DNA of 64,000 bases from an uncultured Clostridium sp. GTDB lineage: Bacteria > Bacillota > Clostridia > Lachnospirales > Lachnospiraceae. Below are positions 15,002 through 23,660 of the stretch, piece by piece. The notes under the pieces were generated by a model. It saw nothing but the letters and a program-made list of their open reading frames with translations, was not told where the DNA came from and ran no database searches. The first letter of the stretch is position 1. The number at the start of each line of letters is the position of its first letter. The stretch spans positions 1-64,000 of the forward strand of contig CAMNRM010000016.1 of the NCBI GenBank assembly GCA_946553025.1. The letters run 5' to 3'. The position numbers were made by a program, and so were the translations under genes.

Positions 15002-16636
15002 ATGACCATTGTAGAATTGCTGGAGCGAAACAGTCAGCTGTACGGGGAGGAGATCTGCCTGGTGGAGATTAACCCCGAGGTAAAGGAAACCAGGCGCGTT
15101 ACCTGGAAGGAATATGAACTGATGGAACCAAGTCCCAGTGCCTATTACCGCCGGGAAATCAGCTGGCAGGTGTTTAATGAGAAGGCGAACCGTTTTGCCA
15201 ACCTTTTATTGTCCCGCGGGATAAAGAAGGGCGATAAGGTAGGGATTCTTTTAATGAACTGCTTAGAGTGGCTTCCGATTTATTTTGGAATTTTAAAGAC
15301 AGGGGCGCTTGCCGTGCCTTTAAATTTCCGCTATTCGGCAGAGGAAATCGAGTATTGCGTGGAGCTGGCCGAGGTGGATATCCTGGTGTTTGGGCCGGAG
15401 TTTATCGGGCGTGTGGAGGAGATTGCCGACGATATCAGCAAGGGAAGATTACTGTTTTTTGTGGGCGATAACTGCCCATCCTTTGCCGAGGATTACAAGG
15501 CGATCACCGCGGACTGTTCCAGCAAATCCCCGAACATTACCCTCTGGGAAGAGGACGATGCGGCGATTTATTTTTCTTCCGGAACCACGGGTTTTCCCAA
15601 GGCAATTTTGCACAATCATGAAAGCCTGATTCACTCCTGCCGGGTGGAGCAAAACCACCACGGACAGGGCAGGGAGGATATCTTTTTATGCATCCCGCCG
15701 CTTTACCACACCGGGGCAAAGATGCACTGGTTCGGTTCCCTGCTTTCGGGAAGCAAGGCCGTGCTTTTAAAGGGAACCAAGCCGGAATACATTCTGGATG
15801 CGGTTTCCAAGGAGAAATGTACGATTGTCTGGCTTCTGGTGCCGTGGGCGCAGGATATGCTGGAAGCATTGGACAGCGGACGCTTAAAACTTTCGGACTA
15901 TGAACTTTCGCAGTGGAGGTTAATGCACATCGGCGCTCAGCCGGTTCCGCCCAGCTTAATCCGTCACTGGAAGACGTATTTCCCGAACCATCAATACGAT
16001 ACCAACTACGGACTCAGCGAGTCCATCGGCCCCGGCTGCGTGCATCTTGGCGTGGAGAATATTCATAAGGTAGGCGCTATCGGCGTGCCCGGATTTGGCT
16101 GGCGGGTAAAGATTGTCGATGAAAAACACCAGCTTGTCGCCCGGGGCGAGGTCGGCGAACTGGCGGTAAAGGGCCCGGGGGTGATGACCTGTTACTACCG
16201 CGATCCCAAGGCAACCGCGGAGGTTTTAGATCACGGCTGGCTCTACACCGGAGATATGGCGATGGAAGATGAGGATGGTTTTATCTTTTTGGTTGACCGC
16301 AAAAAAGACGTGATTATCTCCGGCGGGGAAAATATTTATCCTGTTCAGATTGAAGACTTTATCCGTCTTTACCCGTCCGTGCACGATGTGGCGGTGATTG
16401 GTCTTCCGGACAAGCGTCTGGGCGAGATAACGGCGGCGATTATCGAGGTAAAACCGGAGATGGAGTGTACAGAGGAAGAAATTCAGTCCTTCTGCAAAGA
16501 ACTTCCCCGCTATAAGCGCCCGAAAAAGATTATTTTTGCTGAAATTCCGCGCAATCCTACCGGGAAAATCGAAAAGCCCAAGCTGCGGGAGAAATACTGC
16601 GGCGGACGACTTGTCGAGGCGCAGATAACAAATTGA
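15002..16636 (+). CDS. AMP-forming acyl-CoA synthetase
   Basis: A 544-residue member of the ANL superfamily that activates a carboxylic acid as acyl-AMP and transfers it to CoA. Motifs in order: the P-loop YFSSGTTGFPKAILHNH (about 189-205), NYGLSES, the hinge YTGDMAMEDEDGFIFLVDRK with KDVIISGGENIYP, and the C-terminal catalytic Lys in NPTGKIEKPKL. The family includes long-chain and aryl-acid ligases; substrate cannot be assigned from motifs. Lying after iorAB, an arylacetate (indole- or phenylacetate) is a sensible guess. Reverse operation could conserve energy only weakly because AMP is formed. Confidence 0.9.
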   Translation: MTIVELLERNSQLYGEEICLVEINPEVKETRRVTWKEYELMEPSPSAYYRREISWQVFNEKANRFANLLLSRGIKKGDKVGILLMNCLEWLPIYFGILKTGALAVPLNFRYSAEEIEYCVELAEVDILVFGPEFIGRVEEIADDISKGRLLFFVGDNCPSFAEDYKAITADCSSKSPNITLWEEDDAAIYFSSGTTGFPKAILHNHESLIHSCRVEQNHHGQGREDIFLCIPPLYHTGAKMHWFGSLLSGSKAVLLKGTKPEYILDAVSKEKCTIVWLLVPWAQDMLEALDSGRLKLSDYELSQWRLMHIGAQPVPPSLIRHWKTYFPNHQYDTNYGLSESIGPGCVHLGVENIHKVGAIGVPGFGWRVKIVDEKHQLVARGEVGELAVKGPGVMTCYYRDPKATAEVLDHGWLYTGDMAMEDEDGFIFLVDRKKDVIISGGENIYPVQIEDFIRLYPSVHDVAVIGLPDKRLGEITAAIIEVKPEMECTEEEIQSFCKELPRYKRPKKIIFAEIPRNPTGKIEKPKLREKYCGGRLVEAQITN

Positions 16637-16695
16637 CGGATTTGCCGGTTACCATGAATCTGTGTGAATAGTAAGGTTTATTTTGAAGTAAATGG

Positions 16696-16734
16696 AAATC
16701 CTCCTTCGTTATACGTGACAGAAGGAGGATTTTT
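16696..16734 (+). terminator. Terminator-like hairpin that holds the next RBS
   Basis: A perfect 12-bp stem (16696-16707 with 16721-16732) and T-run. The right arm contains GAAGGAGG, the ribosome binding site of the gene starting at 16737. The same structure could end the upstream transcript and mask the next start. Confidence 0.75.
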
Positions 16735-16736
16735 GT

Positions 16737-18125
16737 ATGGAAAATAAAGAAAATAAGACAGCAGAGGATAGAGAAAAAAGTATAGAGGATCAGGAGTTTG
16801 ACCGGGAGGTTGCACGGCTGATGGCAGAAGAGCCCGAGGGGAAACCGAAAAAGGGCAGAAAGAAAAGCCCCTCCGCCGGAAGAAAGCCCAGGAAAAAATG
16901 GAGCACCAAACGTAAGGTTCTTACCGTTTTGGGGGCTGCGGCAGTGCTCTTTATCGCCTTTAAGGCAACGGCAGGAAAAAAAGAACCGACAGCCATGCCG
17001 GTTCCCGTGATGGCACTGACATCGGGAACCGTACAGAATCGTCTGACGACAAACGGCCCGGTTTCCGGAACAGACAGCGCCGATGTGGTATCCAACCTTC
17101 ACGCCGAAGTGCTGGAGTTAAAGGTGAAGGAAGGCGATCATGTAGAAAAGGATCAGGTTCTTGCCATTGTGGACAGTGACGACCTGCTCAAAGAAGTGGA
17201 GATGGCACAGAACGAATATGATTTAGCGGTAGCCACCCGCAATAAACAGCAGAAAGACGCGGAAAACGGCTATGCCAAGGCTGCCCAGAATGTCCAGGCG
17301 GCAAAGGCAGCCTTAGACCGGACGGCCATTCTTGTCCAGGGCGGAAGCGAACCGATCGTCAACCTGGAAAATGCACAGAATACCTATGCGGACGCCCTGC
17401 GCGAGCTTTCCTCTTTTCATCTGGTCGGCGGAAGGCCCGCTGCCGATGAATCCTACGATTTACAGATTAAAAATGCCGCATTTACCCTGGAGAAACGCCG
17501 GGAAGCCCTGGAAAACGCGCAGGTCAAAAGCCCGATAAGCGGAACCGTAACCCGGGTAAACACCAAGGTAGGCCAGTTTGCCGATAAACCCGAGGACGAC
17601 CGCCCCATGTTTATTATAGAAAACTTAGATCAGCTTGAACTGGAAATCAAGGTCAGCGAGTATTCCATCGGCAAGGTCAAGATCGGACAGCCGGTTACCA
17701 TCCATGCCGATATCTTAAACGGAAAAACCGTGGAGGGCGTTGTTGCCAATATCTCCCCTACCGGAGAGGAAAAGGGCGGAGGTTCGAGCGAACGGGTTAT
17801 CCCCACGACCGTGGAGATTTCCGATAAGGACAGCGGCCTGATTGCCGGAATTACAGCCCGGGCGGAAATCCTTCTGGAAGAAGCCGAAAATGTATTAACC
17901 GCCCCCTCCTCGGCCCTGCTGCAAAAAGACGACGGAAGTCTGTGCGTGCAGAAGGTGGAAAACGGTCAGATCAAAGAAGTTCCGGTGGAAATCGGCGTGG
18001 AAGGCGATATCCTGGTTGAACTTCTGCCTCTGGAAGAAGGAAGCCTGAAGGAAGGCGACAGCATCGTTATCTCGGCCTCTTCGATGTACGCCGAGGGAAT
18101 GACGGTAATGCCGATGATGCAGTAA
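16737..18125 (+). CDS. Efflux adaptor subunit, MacA/HlyD-like
   Basis: A 462-residue membrane fusion protein. A charged cytoplasmic N-terminus of about 55 residues (rich in Glu, Lys and Arg) leads to one transmembrane segment (VLTVLGAAAVLFIAFKATAG), then a lipoyl/barrel half (VLELKVKEGDHVEKDQVLAI), a coiled-coil hairpin (about residues 155-255), the returning lipoyl half (VKSPISGTVTRVNTKVGQFA) and beta-barrel domains. It is anchored outside the membrane and works with the ATPase and permease encoded next as a MacAB-type exporter of peptides, drugs or lipids. The unusually charged cytoplasmic head is a lineage feature. Confidence 0.85.
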   Translation: MENKENKTAEDREKSIEDQEFDREVARLMAEEPEGKPKKGRKKSPSAGRKPRKKWSTKRKVLTVLGAAAVLFIAFKATAGKKEPTAMPVPVMALTSGTVQNRLTTNGPVSGTDSADVVSNLHAEVLELKVKEGDHVEKDQVLAIVDSDDLLKEVEMAQNEYDLAVATRNKQQKDAENGYAKAAQNVQAAKAALDRTAILVQGGSEPIVNLENAQNTYADALRELSSFHLVGGRPAADESYDLQIKNAAFTLEKRREALENAQVKSPISGTVTRVNTKVGQFADKPEDDRPMFIIENLDQLELEIKVSEYSIGKVKIGQPVTIHADILNGKTVEGVVANISPTGEEKGGGSSERVIPTTVEISDKDSGLIAGITARAEILLEEAENVLTAPSSALLQKDDGSLCVQKVENGQIKEVPVEIGVEGDILVELLPLEEGSLKEGDSIVISASSMYAEGMTVMPMMQ

Positions 18126-18145
18126 CTTTTGATACATAACCAGCC

Positions 18146-18204
18146 AGAAATCCGCCGGCAACAGGAAAAAATCTTAAAAAGAAATCTTATAAGGCGGATT
18201 TTCT
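18146..18204 (+). promoter_or_regulatory. Long-loop hairpin between adaptor and ATPase genes
   Basis: AGAAATCCGCC (18146-18156) pairs with GGCGGATTTTCT (18193-18204), with one bulge. The loop contains two copies of AAATCTTA. It may attenuate transcription or set the ratio of adaptor to ATPase. Confidence 0.45.
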
Positions 18205-18240
18205 AATGGTATAGAAAGAACAAAACAGCAAGGAGCATCT

Positions 18241-19026
18241 ATGGATGTAAAACATAATCTTATCCGCAGTCTGGGGAAAAAGAAAAATAAACTCCCCGAC
18301 TACATGACAAAAAATGTTTCCGAAGATTTAATCCGCCTGGAAAATCTGGTAAAAATCTATGACACCGGTGCAATTAAGGTTCTGGGTTTAAAAAAGATTA
18401 ACCTGACCATCAAGCCCGGCGAATTTGTCGCCATTATGGGGCAGTCCGGTTCAGGAAAATCCACGCTGATGAATATCCTGGGATGTCTGGACAGGCAGAC
18501 GCTGGGGCATTATTATCTGGACGGCATCGACACGGCAAGCTTAACCCCGAACCAGCTTTCCGAGGTGCGCAACCGGAAAATCGGCTTCGTCTTTCAGTCT
18601 TTTAATCTGATTCCCCGGACGACCGCCGTAAAAAACGTAGAACTTCCCATGACCTACGCCCATATTTTATCGAAAAAAGAGCGGCGTGAACGTGCCCTTG
18701 CCCTTTTAGAGCGTGTAGGTCTGGGGGCAAGATTTGAACACATGCCCAATGAGCTTTCCGGCGGGCAGCGCCAGAGGGTCGCCATCGCCCGCGCCCTGGC
18801 CAACGAACCTCCGCTGATTTTAGCCGATGAGCCGACCGGAAACTTAGATACCGCCTCGTCGGTGGAAATTATGGAGTTGTTCAGCGCCCTGCACAAGGAA
18901 GGGGCAACGGTCGTTGTCGTAACCCATGAAGAGGATATCGCCGCCTTCACCGACCGGGTTATTCGCTTCCGCGACGGTCAGATCGTCAGCGATGTAAAGA
19001 AAGGAGGGGATAATCCATGCTCTTAG
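18241..19026 (+). CDS. ABC transporter ATP-binding protein, MacB/LolD-like
   Basis: A 261-residue ABC ATPase. Walker A is GQSGSGKST, the Q-loop is FVFQSFNLIP, the signature is LSGGQRQRVAIARAL, Walker B is LILADEPTGNLD and the switch His is in VVVTHEED. An N-terminal extension of about 30 residues, basic and without homology, precedes the first strand. It powers the exporter made with the adaptor upstream and the permease downstream. Its stop overlaps the permease start by 10 bases, so subunits are translationally coupled. Confidence 0.95.
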   Translation: MDVKHNLIRSLGKKKNKLPDYMTKNVSEDLIRLENLVKIYDTGAIKVLGLKKINLTIKPGEFVAIMGQSGSGKSTLMNILGCLDRQTLGHYYLDGIDTASLTPNQLSEVRNRKIGFVFQSFNLIPRTTAVKNVELPMTYAHILSKKERRERALALLERVGLGARFEHMPNELSGGQRQRVAIARALANEPPLILADEPTGNLDTASSVEIMELFSALHKEGATVVVVTHEEDIAAFTDRVIRFRDGQIVSDVKKGGDNPCS

Positions 19027-20231
19027 AAAATATGGCGATGGCATTCTCCGCCATCCGCGCAAATAAAATGCGTGCCATCCTGACTATGCTCGGTATCGTT
19101 ATCGGCATCGGTTCGGTTATCTCCATCGTTTCCATCGGCGATACCATGCGCAGTATGTTTGCCAGCCTTTATCAGGATATCGGCATCACCCAGGGCTTTG
19201 TGCAGGTGCGTAGCTGGATGATTGACGACTTCCGCCAGAGCGATTGGTTCACCTTAGATGAGATGGCCCGGGTCAAGGAGGTGTTCGGCGATGAAATTGC
19301 CTATATTGACAGCAACGCTTATGAAACTGCCGAAGCCGTTTTCGGACGGAATAAAGTTCGGTTTGAATTTAGTGGAATTGACTATAATTATCAGGATGTG
19401 CAGCCGGTTAATGTTGTTTACGGACGCTACTTAAATGAAGGTGATATCCTGGGAAGGAAACGCAACGCCCTGATGGACGCAGACAGCGCCATGAAACTTT
19501 TCGGCACTGAAAACGCCGTAGGAAAAATGTTTCGGACAACGTTCTACGGCGATACCATGGACTTTACCGTCGTCGGTGTCTACCGCAAGGAGATGAGTCC
19601 TTTTCAGAAGCTGATGATGGGCGGAAACAGTGATAACGGAGCTGCCTACATTCCCTACACCATCTTAACCTGGCCCAACGATTTCTTTGGCGTTCTCCAT
19701 GTCTTTGCTTCGGAAGATGTGGATTTGGCAGATTTTTACACGCGCCTGCAGAATTACATCGCCAAGGTAAAAGGCCGGAGTCCTGAACAGCTCTATGTCC
19801 AGACTGCCGTGGACGAGATGGGTTCTGTCGATCAGGTGATGGGCGGTCTGTCCGCTGCCGTAGGAGGAATCGCCGCAATCTCTCTTTTGGTCGGCGGAAT
19901 CGGCATTATGAACATTATGCTCGTATCCGTAACCGAGCGAACCAGGGAAATCGGTATCCGCAAAGCCCTTGGCGCGAAAACCCGCGATGTTCTTATTCAG
20001 TTCTTAACGGAATCCGCCATTCTTTCGGCGATGGGCGGAATTATTGGAATTATTATCGGAACCGGTTTAGTGTCTATCGGCGGCATGGTTCTTGGCGTCC
20101 CCGTGGTAATTAAACCTTTGATTGTTTTACTGGCGGTGGGCTTTTCTGCCATGGTGGGCATTTTCTTCGGACTTTACCCGGCGTCCAAGGCCGCAAAATC
20201 TGATCCCATCGACGCCCTGCGTTACGAATAA
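19017..20231 (+). CDS. ABC transporter permease, MacB/FtsX-like
   Basis: A 404-residue permease with the MacB layout: one N-terminal transmembrane helix (MLGIVIGIGSVISIVSIG), a large extracytoplasmic domain (about residues 45-275) and three C-terminal helices, with the coupling motif TERTREIGIRKALGAK between the first two. The last helices end at YPASKAAKSDPIDALRYE, the typical family terminus. It forms the membrane part of the exporter with the two preceding genes. A strong terminator follows, ending the three-gene operon. Confidence 0.93.
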   Translation: MLLENMAMAFSAIRANKMRAILTMLGIVIGIGSVISIVSIGDTMRSMFASLYQDIGITQGFVQVRSWMIDDFRQSDWFTLDEMARVKEVFGDEIAYIDSNAYETAEAVFGRNKVRFEFSGIDYNYQDVQPVNVVYGRYLNEGDILGRKRNALMDADSAMKLFGTENAVGKMFRTTFYGDTMDFTVVGVYRKEMSPFQKLMMGGNSDNGAAYIPYTILTWPNDFFGVLHVFASEDVDLADFYTRLQNYIAKVKGRSPEQLYVQTAVDEMGSVDQVMGGLSAAVGGIAAISLLVGGIGIMNIMLVSVTERTREIGIRKALGAKTRDVLIQFLTESAILSAMGGIIGIIIGTGLVSIGGMVLGVPVVIKPLIVLLAVGFSAMVGIFFGLYPASKAAKSDPIDALRYE

Positions 20232-20264
20232 AAAGAAAAACAAAGCCGCAGCGAAACAGCGGTC

Positions 20265-20297
20265 AAAAATCCCCTTAGACAAAGGGGATTTTTTTTT
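20265..20297 (+). terminator. Terminator of the efflux operon
   Basis: AAAAATCCCC (20265-20274) and GGGGATTTTT (20284-20293) form a 10-bp stem with a nine-base loop, extended by further T residues. Confidence 0.9.
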
Positions 20298-20328
20298 GGA
20301 ATTATTTTCAAAATTTTTGAAATAACAG

Positions 20329-20357
20329 TTGACAACCCGTAAAAAACCTGCTATTAT
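20329..20357 (+). promoter_or_regulatory. Promoter of the PTS sugar operon
   Basis: TTGACA (20329-20334), 17 bp, TATTAT (20352-20357). The repeats just downstream overlap the expected transcription start, so a repressor there would block initiation. Confidence 0.75.
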
Positions 20358-20362
20358 AAGAT

Positions 20363-20402
20363 TAAAGTTGTTGAAACAAAAGTAAAGTTGTTAATTCAAC
20401 AG
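20363..20402 (+). promoter_or_regulatory. Probable DeoR-family operator repeats
   Basis: TAAAGTTGTT occurs twice, at 20363-20372 and 20383-20392, exactly 20 bp apart (two helical turns). Each is followed by sequence able to complete a partial palindrome (GAAACAA, AATTCAACA). A related TTGTT-N5-AACAA palindrome precedes the dehydrogenase gene at 21425. The DeoR-type gene of the operon is the likely binder. Confidence 0.55.
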
Positions 20403-20418
20403 AAAAGGAGGACGCCGT

Positions 20419-21351
20419 ATGATTTACACGGTAACACTTAACCCCGCACTGGATAAAACGGTGGAGATTTTATCGTTCACCGTAGACAGTGTAAACCGCA
20501 TAACCGCTATGCGGACAGATCCCGGCGGAAAAGGAATCAATGTTTCAAAAGTCATTGACAAGCTGGGAAGCAAAAGTATTGCTACAGGAATTCTTGGGGG
20601 AGGGACAGGAAAGGCAATTTTATCGGCTCTAGAAGCGATGAACCTTGCATCCTGCTTCCACTTTATCCCGGGAGAAACGCGCACGAACCTGAAAGTTGTA
20701 GACCCCGAACGCCACACCAACACCGATATTAATGAACCGGGGCTTACCGTAACCGAAGATATTTTAAATGATCTTTTACGGGAACTTTTAGGAAAGCTGT
20801 CAAAGGAGGATATCGTTGTTCTGTCCGGAAGCCTTCCCAAGGGAGCGCCGAAGGACACCTATGGAACCTGGGTAAAAGCCTGCAGGGAGAGCGGAGCCAA
20901 GGTTATCCTTGATGCCGACGGCGATTTGCTCGAAGCCGGATTAAAGGCGTCCCCTTATCTGATTAAACCCAATAACCATGAGATTTCCCGTCTGTTAAAT
21001 GAAACCTTAAGCACACCGAAAGAATTAGAAGCGGCGGCAAAAAAACTGATGGCGCAGTACGGCATAACCAAGATTGTAGTGTCCATGGGCAGTGAGGGAG
21101 CGCTCTATGTGACCGAAGAAAGAACCGTTTATGCCGAAGGTCTGAAAGTTCCGGTGGGGAGCACCGTGGGCGCAGGCGACAGCGTTGTTGCAGCCCTTGC
21201 CGTAGCCGAAGAGTCCGGGATGAGCCTTGAAGAAGCTGTACGCCTCTCCACGGCAACCGGTGCGGCAAATGTTATGTGCAGCGGAACCCAGGCGGCAGAG
21301 TACGAGGTGATTAAAGAATTAATGCCGAAGGTTGTTTTTCATTCCTTATAA
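20419..21351 (+). CDS. PfkB-family hexose phosphate kinase, 1-phosphofructokinase type
   Basis: A 310-residue PfkB carbohydrate kinase. It begins MIYTVTLNPALDKTVEI, the hallmark of the 1-phosphofructokinase/tagatose-6-phosphate kinase branch. GGKGINVSKVI is the sugar-phosphate loop and VGAGDSVVAALAVA is the anion hole with the catalytic Asp. In this cluster it would phosphorylate the ketose phosphate formed from the PTS product to a bisphosphate for glycolysis. FruK, TagK/LacC and related activities cannot be told apart from motifs alone. AAGGAGG precedes the start. Confidence 0.85.
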   Translation: MIYTVTLNPALDKTVEILSFTVDSVNRITAMRTDPGGKGINVSKVIDKLGSKSIATGILGGGTGKAILSALEAMNLASCFHFIPGETRTNLKVVDPERHTNTDINEPGLTVTEDILNDLLRELLGKLSKEDIVVLSGSLPKGAPKDTYGTWVKACRESGAKVILDADGDLLEAGLKASPYLIKPNNHEISRLLNETLSTPKELEAAAKKLMAQYGITKIVVSMGSEGALYVTEERTVYAEGLKVPVGSTVGAGDSVVAALAVAEESGMSLEEAVRLSTATGAANVMCSGTQAAEYEVIKELMPKVVFHSL

Positions 21352-21424
21352 CCTTCAGCAGAAAATTGATATGTTATTCATGAGCGGGAGTTTTCTATAA
21401 ATAATAGAAGGAAAAAGAAAATAA

Positions 21425-21439
21425 TTGTTGAAATAACAA
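21425..21439 (+). promoter_or_regulatory. Second probable DeoR-family operator
   Basis: TTGTTGAAATAACAA, a 5-bp-armed perfect palindrome, lies 36 bases before the dehydrogenase start and resembles the repeats at 20363-20402. Confidence 0.5.
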
Positions 21440-21474
21440 AGCATTTTAGGTTATGATAAGAAAGGAGTTTTATA

Positions 21475-22743
21475 ATGAAAGCAAGGGGCGTAAGATTACA
21501 TGGAGCAAACGATTTAAGACTGGAAGAATTTGAACTGCCGGAGATCACGGATGATGAGATTCTGGTTAAGGTAGTATCGGACAGCATCTGTATGTCAACC
21601 TATAAGTGTGCCATCCTTGGCGAAAAGCACAAACGTGTTCACGATGATGTGGCTGAACATCCGGCGATTATGGGCCATGAATTTGCCGGGGACATTGTCA
21701 AGGTAGGGAAGAACCATCAGGAAACCTTTAAACCAGGGATGAAGTTCACCCTTCAGCCGGCATTAAACTACAAGGGAACCATGTGGAGCCCGGGCTACTC
21801 CTATGAATTTTTCGGCGGGGATGCGACCTACTGCATTATTCCGGCAGAGGTTATGGAACTGGGATGCCTTTTAGAGTACAAGGGACGTGCCTATTATGAG
21901 GCTTCTCTTGCAGAACCCATGTCTTGCAGCATCGGTGCATTTAACGCTGCCTATCATACGCAGATGGGTGTGTACACGCACCAGATGGGCATTAAGGAGA
22001 ACGGAAAGCTGGCGATTACGGCAGGAGCAGGCCCTATGGGTCTGGGTGCCTTAACCTACGCCCTTCACCGGGATGTACGTCCTTCGATGGTGGTTGTAAC
22101 TGATTTGGATCAGGATCGTCTGGATCGCGCAGCACAGCTTTTCCCGCCGCAGGAGTATGCAAAGGAAGGCATTGAAGTTCATTTTGTCAATACTGGAAAG
22201 TTTGATGATCCGGTAGCTGAGCTTCTGCGGATTTCCGGCGGAACCGGTTATGATGATGTTCTCTGCTATGCGCCGGTAGCCGCGGTAGTAACCCAGTCCA
22301 GCGCGATTTTAGGACGTGACGGCTGTCTGAATTTCTTTGCCGGTCCGACCGACAGCAAGTTTTCTGCAACCATGAATTTTTACGATGTACATTATAATTC
22401 AACCCATGTTATGGGAACCACGGGCGGAAATACCGCAGATATGATTGAATCTCTGGAACTTACGGCCGCAAAGCGCATCAATCCGGCAGTTATGGTAACC
22501 CATATCGGCGGACTGGACGCAGCAGCCGAAACCACGCTGAACCTGCCGAAGATCCCCGGCGGAAAGAAGTTAATCTATACCTGGCTTTCCATGCCGCTGA
22601 CCGCTTTAACGGATCTGCGGGCAAAGGGCGAGGAGAATAAGGATCAGCGTCTGATTGCCTTGGCGGATATTGTTGACGCACATCAGGGCTTATGGTGTCC
22701 GGAGGCAGAAGAGTATCTGCTGGAAAACTTTATCGAAAAATAA
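21475..22743 (+). CDS. Zinc alcohol dehydrogenase, sorbose-1-phosphate reductase-like
   Basis: A 422-residue medium-chain dehydrogenase. GHEFAGDIVKVG is the catalytic-zinc motif around His and Glu, and ITAGAGPMGLGALTYA is the NAD(P)-binding Rossmann loop. The four-Cys structural zinc loop is missing. Length and overall sequence resemble L-sorbose-1-phosphate reductase (SorE) and E. coli YggP, which lies next to a mannitol-type PTS in E. coli too. In this cluster it probably interconverts a ketose phosphate and a hexitol phosphate. A DeoR-type operator and AAAGGAG lie just upstream. Confidence 0.75.
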   Translation: MKARGVRLHGANDLRLEEFELPEITDDEILVKVVSDSICMSTYKCAILGEKHKRVHDDVAEHPAIMGHEFAGDIVKVGKNHQETFKPGMKFTLQPALNYKGTMWSPGYSYEFFGGDATYCIIPAEVMELGCLLEYKGRAYYEASLAEPMSCSIGAFNAAYHTQMGVYTHQMGIKENGKLAITAGAGPMGLGALTYALHRDVRPSMVVVTDLDQDRLDRAAQLFPPQEYAKEGIEVHFVNTGKFDDPVAELLRISGGTGYDDVLCYAPVAAVVTQSSAILGRDGCLNFFAGPTDSKFSATMNFYDVHYNSTHVMGTTGGNTADMIESLELTAAKRINPAVMVTHIGGLDAAAETTLNLPKIPGGKKLIYTWLSMPLTALTDLRAKGEENKDQRLIALADIVDAHQGLWCPEAEEYLLENFIEK

Positions 22744-22791
22744 AATGTGCCATCCTCCCGTCCGGGGCCCTGGCACAGACGGGAGGTACGA

Positions 22792-23553
22792 TTGGATTCT
22801 ATGGAAATGCGCAGAAATGCGATTGTTGAACTGATTAATAAGAATGAAACGGTGAGTTTTTCTCAAATTAAGGAAGCTTTTCCGCAGGTATCGGAGATGA
22901 CGCTGCGCACCGATTTGAAACTTTTAGACAATGCCAAGAGAATTGTGCGGATTCACGGAGGGGCAAAGTCGGTGCAGATGGTGATTGGGACGGACGACTA
23001 TCTAAGCAAACGATCTGTCCGCAATATTCCGGAAAAACAGTTCATTGCCGAAAAAGCCCTTTCCCTGCTTCGGCCGGACACGACGATCTTTATCGATTCG
23101 GGAAGCACGACGACCATGCTGGCCCACCAGTTACCCGACCAGTCAAACCTGATCTATACGACGGGTTTAAGCTGCGCCACGGAACTGGCCAGTCTTTCAC
23201 GGCCCACGGTGATTCTTCCCGGCGGAAGGTTAAACCGCTACAGCCAGAGTGTGTACGGGATTTCGGCGGTAAAGGAATTAGAGCGGGTGAATTTTAACCA
23301 GACCTTTTTAGGGGTGACCAGCTACCATAAAGCCACGGGCTTTACCTGCGGGAGCAATGACGAGGCGGTGCTTAAGCAGACCGCGATACGCCAGTCCGAA
23401 CAGACCATTGTCCTGATTGACTCTTCAAAAATCGGCGAAAAGAGCACATTTAATATCTGCAGTCTGGCCGAGGTGGACATCGTTGTTTCGGACGGAAAAT
23501 TACCGGAAGACTTCTTAGAAGACTGCCGCAGGTTTCATGTAGAAGTTTTGTAG
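22792..23553 (+). CDS. DeoR/GlpR family transcriptional regulator
   Basis: A 253-residue DeoR-family regulator. The N-terminal winged helix-turn-helix is visible (RRNAIVELINKNETVSFSQI, then SEMTLRTDLKLLDNAKRIVR, about residues 6-55). The sugar-phosphate-sensing domain carries IFIDSGSTTTMLAHQL and the closing VLIDSSKIGE motif. I chose the TTG at 22792 because GGGAGG sits five bases upstream; the first ATG (22801) has 14 bases spacing. It probably represses the operon through the TTGTT-type repeats at 20363 and 21425 until a sugar phosphate accumulates. Confidence 0.88.
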   Translation: MDSMEMRRNAIVELINKNETVSFSQIKEAFPQVSEMTLRTDLKLLDNAKRIVRIHGGAKSVQMVIGTDDYLSKRSVRNIPEKQFIAEKALSLLRPDTTIFIDSGSTTTMLAHQLPDQSNLIYTTGLSCATELASLSRPTVILPGGRLNRYSQSVYGISAVKELERVNFNQTFLGVTSYHKATGFTCGSNDEAVLKQTAIRQSEQTIVLIDSSKIGEKSTFNICSLAEVDIVVSDGKLPEDFLEDCRRFHVEVL

Positions 23554-23660
23554 AGGTGCAGCGGGGAGAGGGAGCCCCGGATGTACCCTCCTGTGAGAAC
23601 AGCAGCCTTTTTCTTCAATCAGTTCTTCGACGCTTTCGCCCAGAATGAGGAGGAGTATCG

